A stretch of DNA of 64,000 bases, taken from positions 62,001 to 126,000 of the forward strand of contig RCSZ01000011.1 in the NCBI GenBank assembly GCA_014898425.1, read 5' to 3'. The notes under the pieces were generated by a model. It was not told where the DNA came from. It ran no database searches and was given only the letters and a program-made list of their open reading frames with translations. Positions 62,981 through 64,000 of the stretch are shown piece by piece. Position 1 is the first letter of the stretch. Every line of letters starts with the position of its first letter. This DNA is from Botryotinia globosa (taxonomy: Eukaryota > Ascomycota > Leotiomycetes > Helotiales > Sclerotiniaceae). The position numbers and the translations under genes are program-made.

Positions 62981-64000
62981 ATGAATCGCTCGCGTTATGA
63001 AGCTGTGAGTTTTTTCTTTAGTTTCATTGGTATTGGAAGTGCAGTGTGCAATGGGAGGGAATGATGGTTGCGTAACTCGGAAGAATCTGGAAATTGGAGA
63101 TTGAGGGTCGAAACCTTTTACTTCTGTATTGTGCGTCGTGGTCCTTGATTGGAGTCGCTATATATGCACCGTGTGTCAAATAGATAGGAGAGGCTGTCGT
63201 TTATGTATTGGTGAATATTGCTATTCGCGCCTTACTTTTATTATTCTCATTCTTAGCCACTTTTCTCCACCTTTTCATTACGTCTACAAGGCACCACACC
63301 TTACGTTCTACAATTTACACCTATTAATATCTCATCCTATTCTCTGCTTCGCTCTCGAAGCAAAGTCACCAATCAACTAATCACCTTTATCTAGCTCCCC
63401 CGCACCTCATCTCCCTCCTCAAACCCCCCGATTCTCCTCGACCCAATCTTTCAAAGTCACCCCTCCTACAACTACAACTCCGGAACTCCTACATCCGTTC
63501 CTTCATCCGCTCTTTCAAGCCATCGAACATCTATCACTAGTGTCTCATCTCGTACCCCACCGCCTAGCTTTCACAGCAGTCAGGTTGCGCATCTGAATAG
63601 TCAAGGTTATTCGCAATTTACCTCGAGCAACACATATGCAAACGCGATAGGAGGAGCAAGCGGAGCAGGGATTTCACCATTCCCCCCTTTCAACAATGCA
63701 TATGCTACGAATTATTCAGACTCCGCACCACCATCTTTTCATTCCCGCTCTAGTACTCCGCGCCCAACGCCAAGTACGAGGACGCTGGCTAGTAATGTCA
63801 GTGGAGTTAGTGGTGTAAGCGGAGGAAGTGGAGTGGAACTTTGGGGCGTAGCGACTACTACTTCTGGGGGCGATGAAGCAGGGGAAGATAGAGAGGGGAC
63901 GGGGGGATTAATGATGGTGAAGGGATTGGAGAGGAGAATGGAGAGGTTGGAGGAGAGTATTGGGAGGTTGCTTGTAAGTCCATCCTTCCCCCTACTTTCT
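62981..64000 (+). CDS. 5' part of a Ser/Pro-rich protein with a coiled-coil start (partial)
   Basis: Exon 1, 62981-63004, encodes MNRSRYEA and ends at a GTGAGT donor. A long intron (63005-63394, with a CTAAT branch motif just before a TCTAG acceptor) leads to exon 2, 63395-63973, which ends at a GTAAGT donor; the gene continues beyond the window. The 201 residues visible are low-complexity: Ser, Thr and Pro-rich at first (LPRTSSPSSNPPILL, SSRTPPPSFHSSQ), then Gly/Ser-rich (NVSGVSGVSGGSG), ending in a charged heptad-like stretch (VKGLERRMERLEESIGRLL) that suggests a coiled coil starts here. The second exon is open throughout, unlike the region before it. No family can be named from this part; the short first exon is less certain than exon 2. 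Confidence 0.6.

Noticed and set aside
1..64000. A biosynthetic, defence or heterokaryon-incompatibility gene cluster
   Set aside because: No synthase, P450 cluster, NLR or HET-domain gene is visible; the identified genes are unrelated housekeeping genes.

Overview
This window looks like nuclear chromosomal DNA of a filamentous ascomycete fungus. The genes have short GT-AG introns (about 48-180 nt, with a few longer ones) and CTAAT/CTGAC-type branch sites. The recognisable genes are eukaryotic housekeeping genes: Arp3, the DASH subunit Dad3, TFIIH p34/Tfb4, a UCS-domain myosin chaperone, Lsb5, Trm2, mitochondrial uS5 and a taspase. One AT-rich block looks like a transposon degraded by repeat-induced point mutation (RIP). 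My best guess is a leotiomycete close to Botrytis/Sclerotinia, but that rests on general look and not on a search.

Layout. 1-3.7 kb has no convincing gene. 3.75-4.97 kb is a zinc alcohol dehydrogenase (+). 5.3-6.5 kb holds a diverged family of short direct repeats. 7.5-10.3 kb is a large, mostly disordered nuclear-type protein with a PUA/ASCH-like core (+). 11.85-14.1 kb is an UNC-45/She4-type myosin chaperone (-). 14.57-15.77 kb is TFB4 (+). 16.7-18.8 kb is a taspase-like threonine aspartase (-). 20.1-21.8 kb is ARP3 in seven exons (+). 22.35-22.8 kb is DAD3 (+). 23.45-24.8 kb is mitochondrial ribosomal protein uS5m (-). 26.5-32.0 kb is a giant WD40 and disordered-tail protein (-).

The middle (32-51.4 kb) is gene-poor. 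It contains the most striking structure here: a 2.4 kb AT-rich element (36,989-39,364) with 26-bp terminal inverted repeats flanked by TA. A second, 345-bp element with perfect 27-bp inverted repeats, also flanked by TA, is inserted near its right end. This fits two nested Tc1/mariner-type DNA transposons. The only gene I support in this middle region is a small serine-rich protein at 41,984-42,487 (-).

Genes resume at 51.4 kb: TRM2 (-), which has an arginine-rich presequence and a second in-frame start; possibly a small basic protein (54.1-54.5 kb, -); the VHS/GAT endocytic adaptor LSB5 (-, five exons); a large disordered protein with an acidic motif and a conserved C-terminal domain (+, 59.5-62.2 kb); and the 5' part of a serine/proline-rich gene that runs off the end (+, from 62.98 kb).

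The genes do not form a pathway or a biosynthetic cluster. Functional links are loose: Arp3, the UCS myosin chaperone and Lsb5 all bear on the actin cytoskeleton and endocytosis, but ordinary chromosomal gene order explains this well enough. Splice coordinates are read by eye from frame, splice consensus and expected protein sequence.
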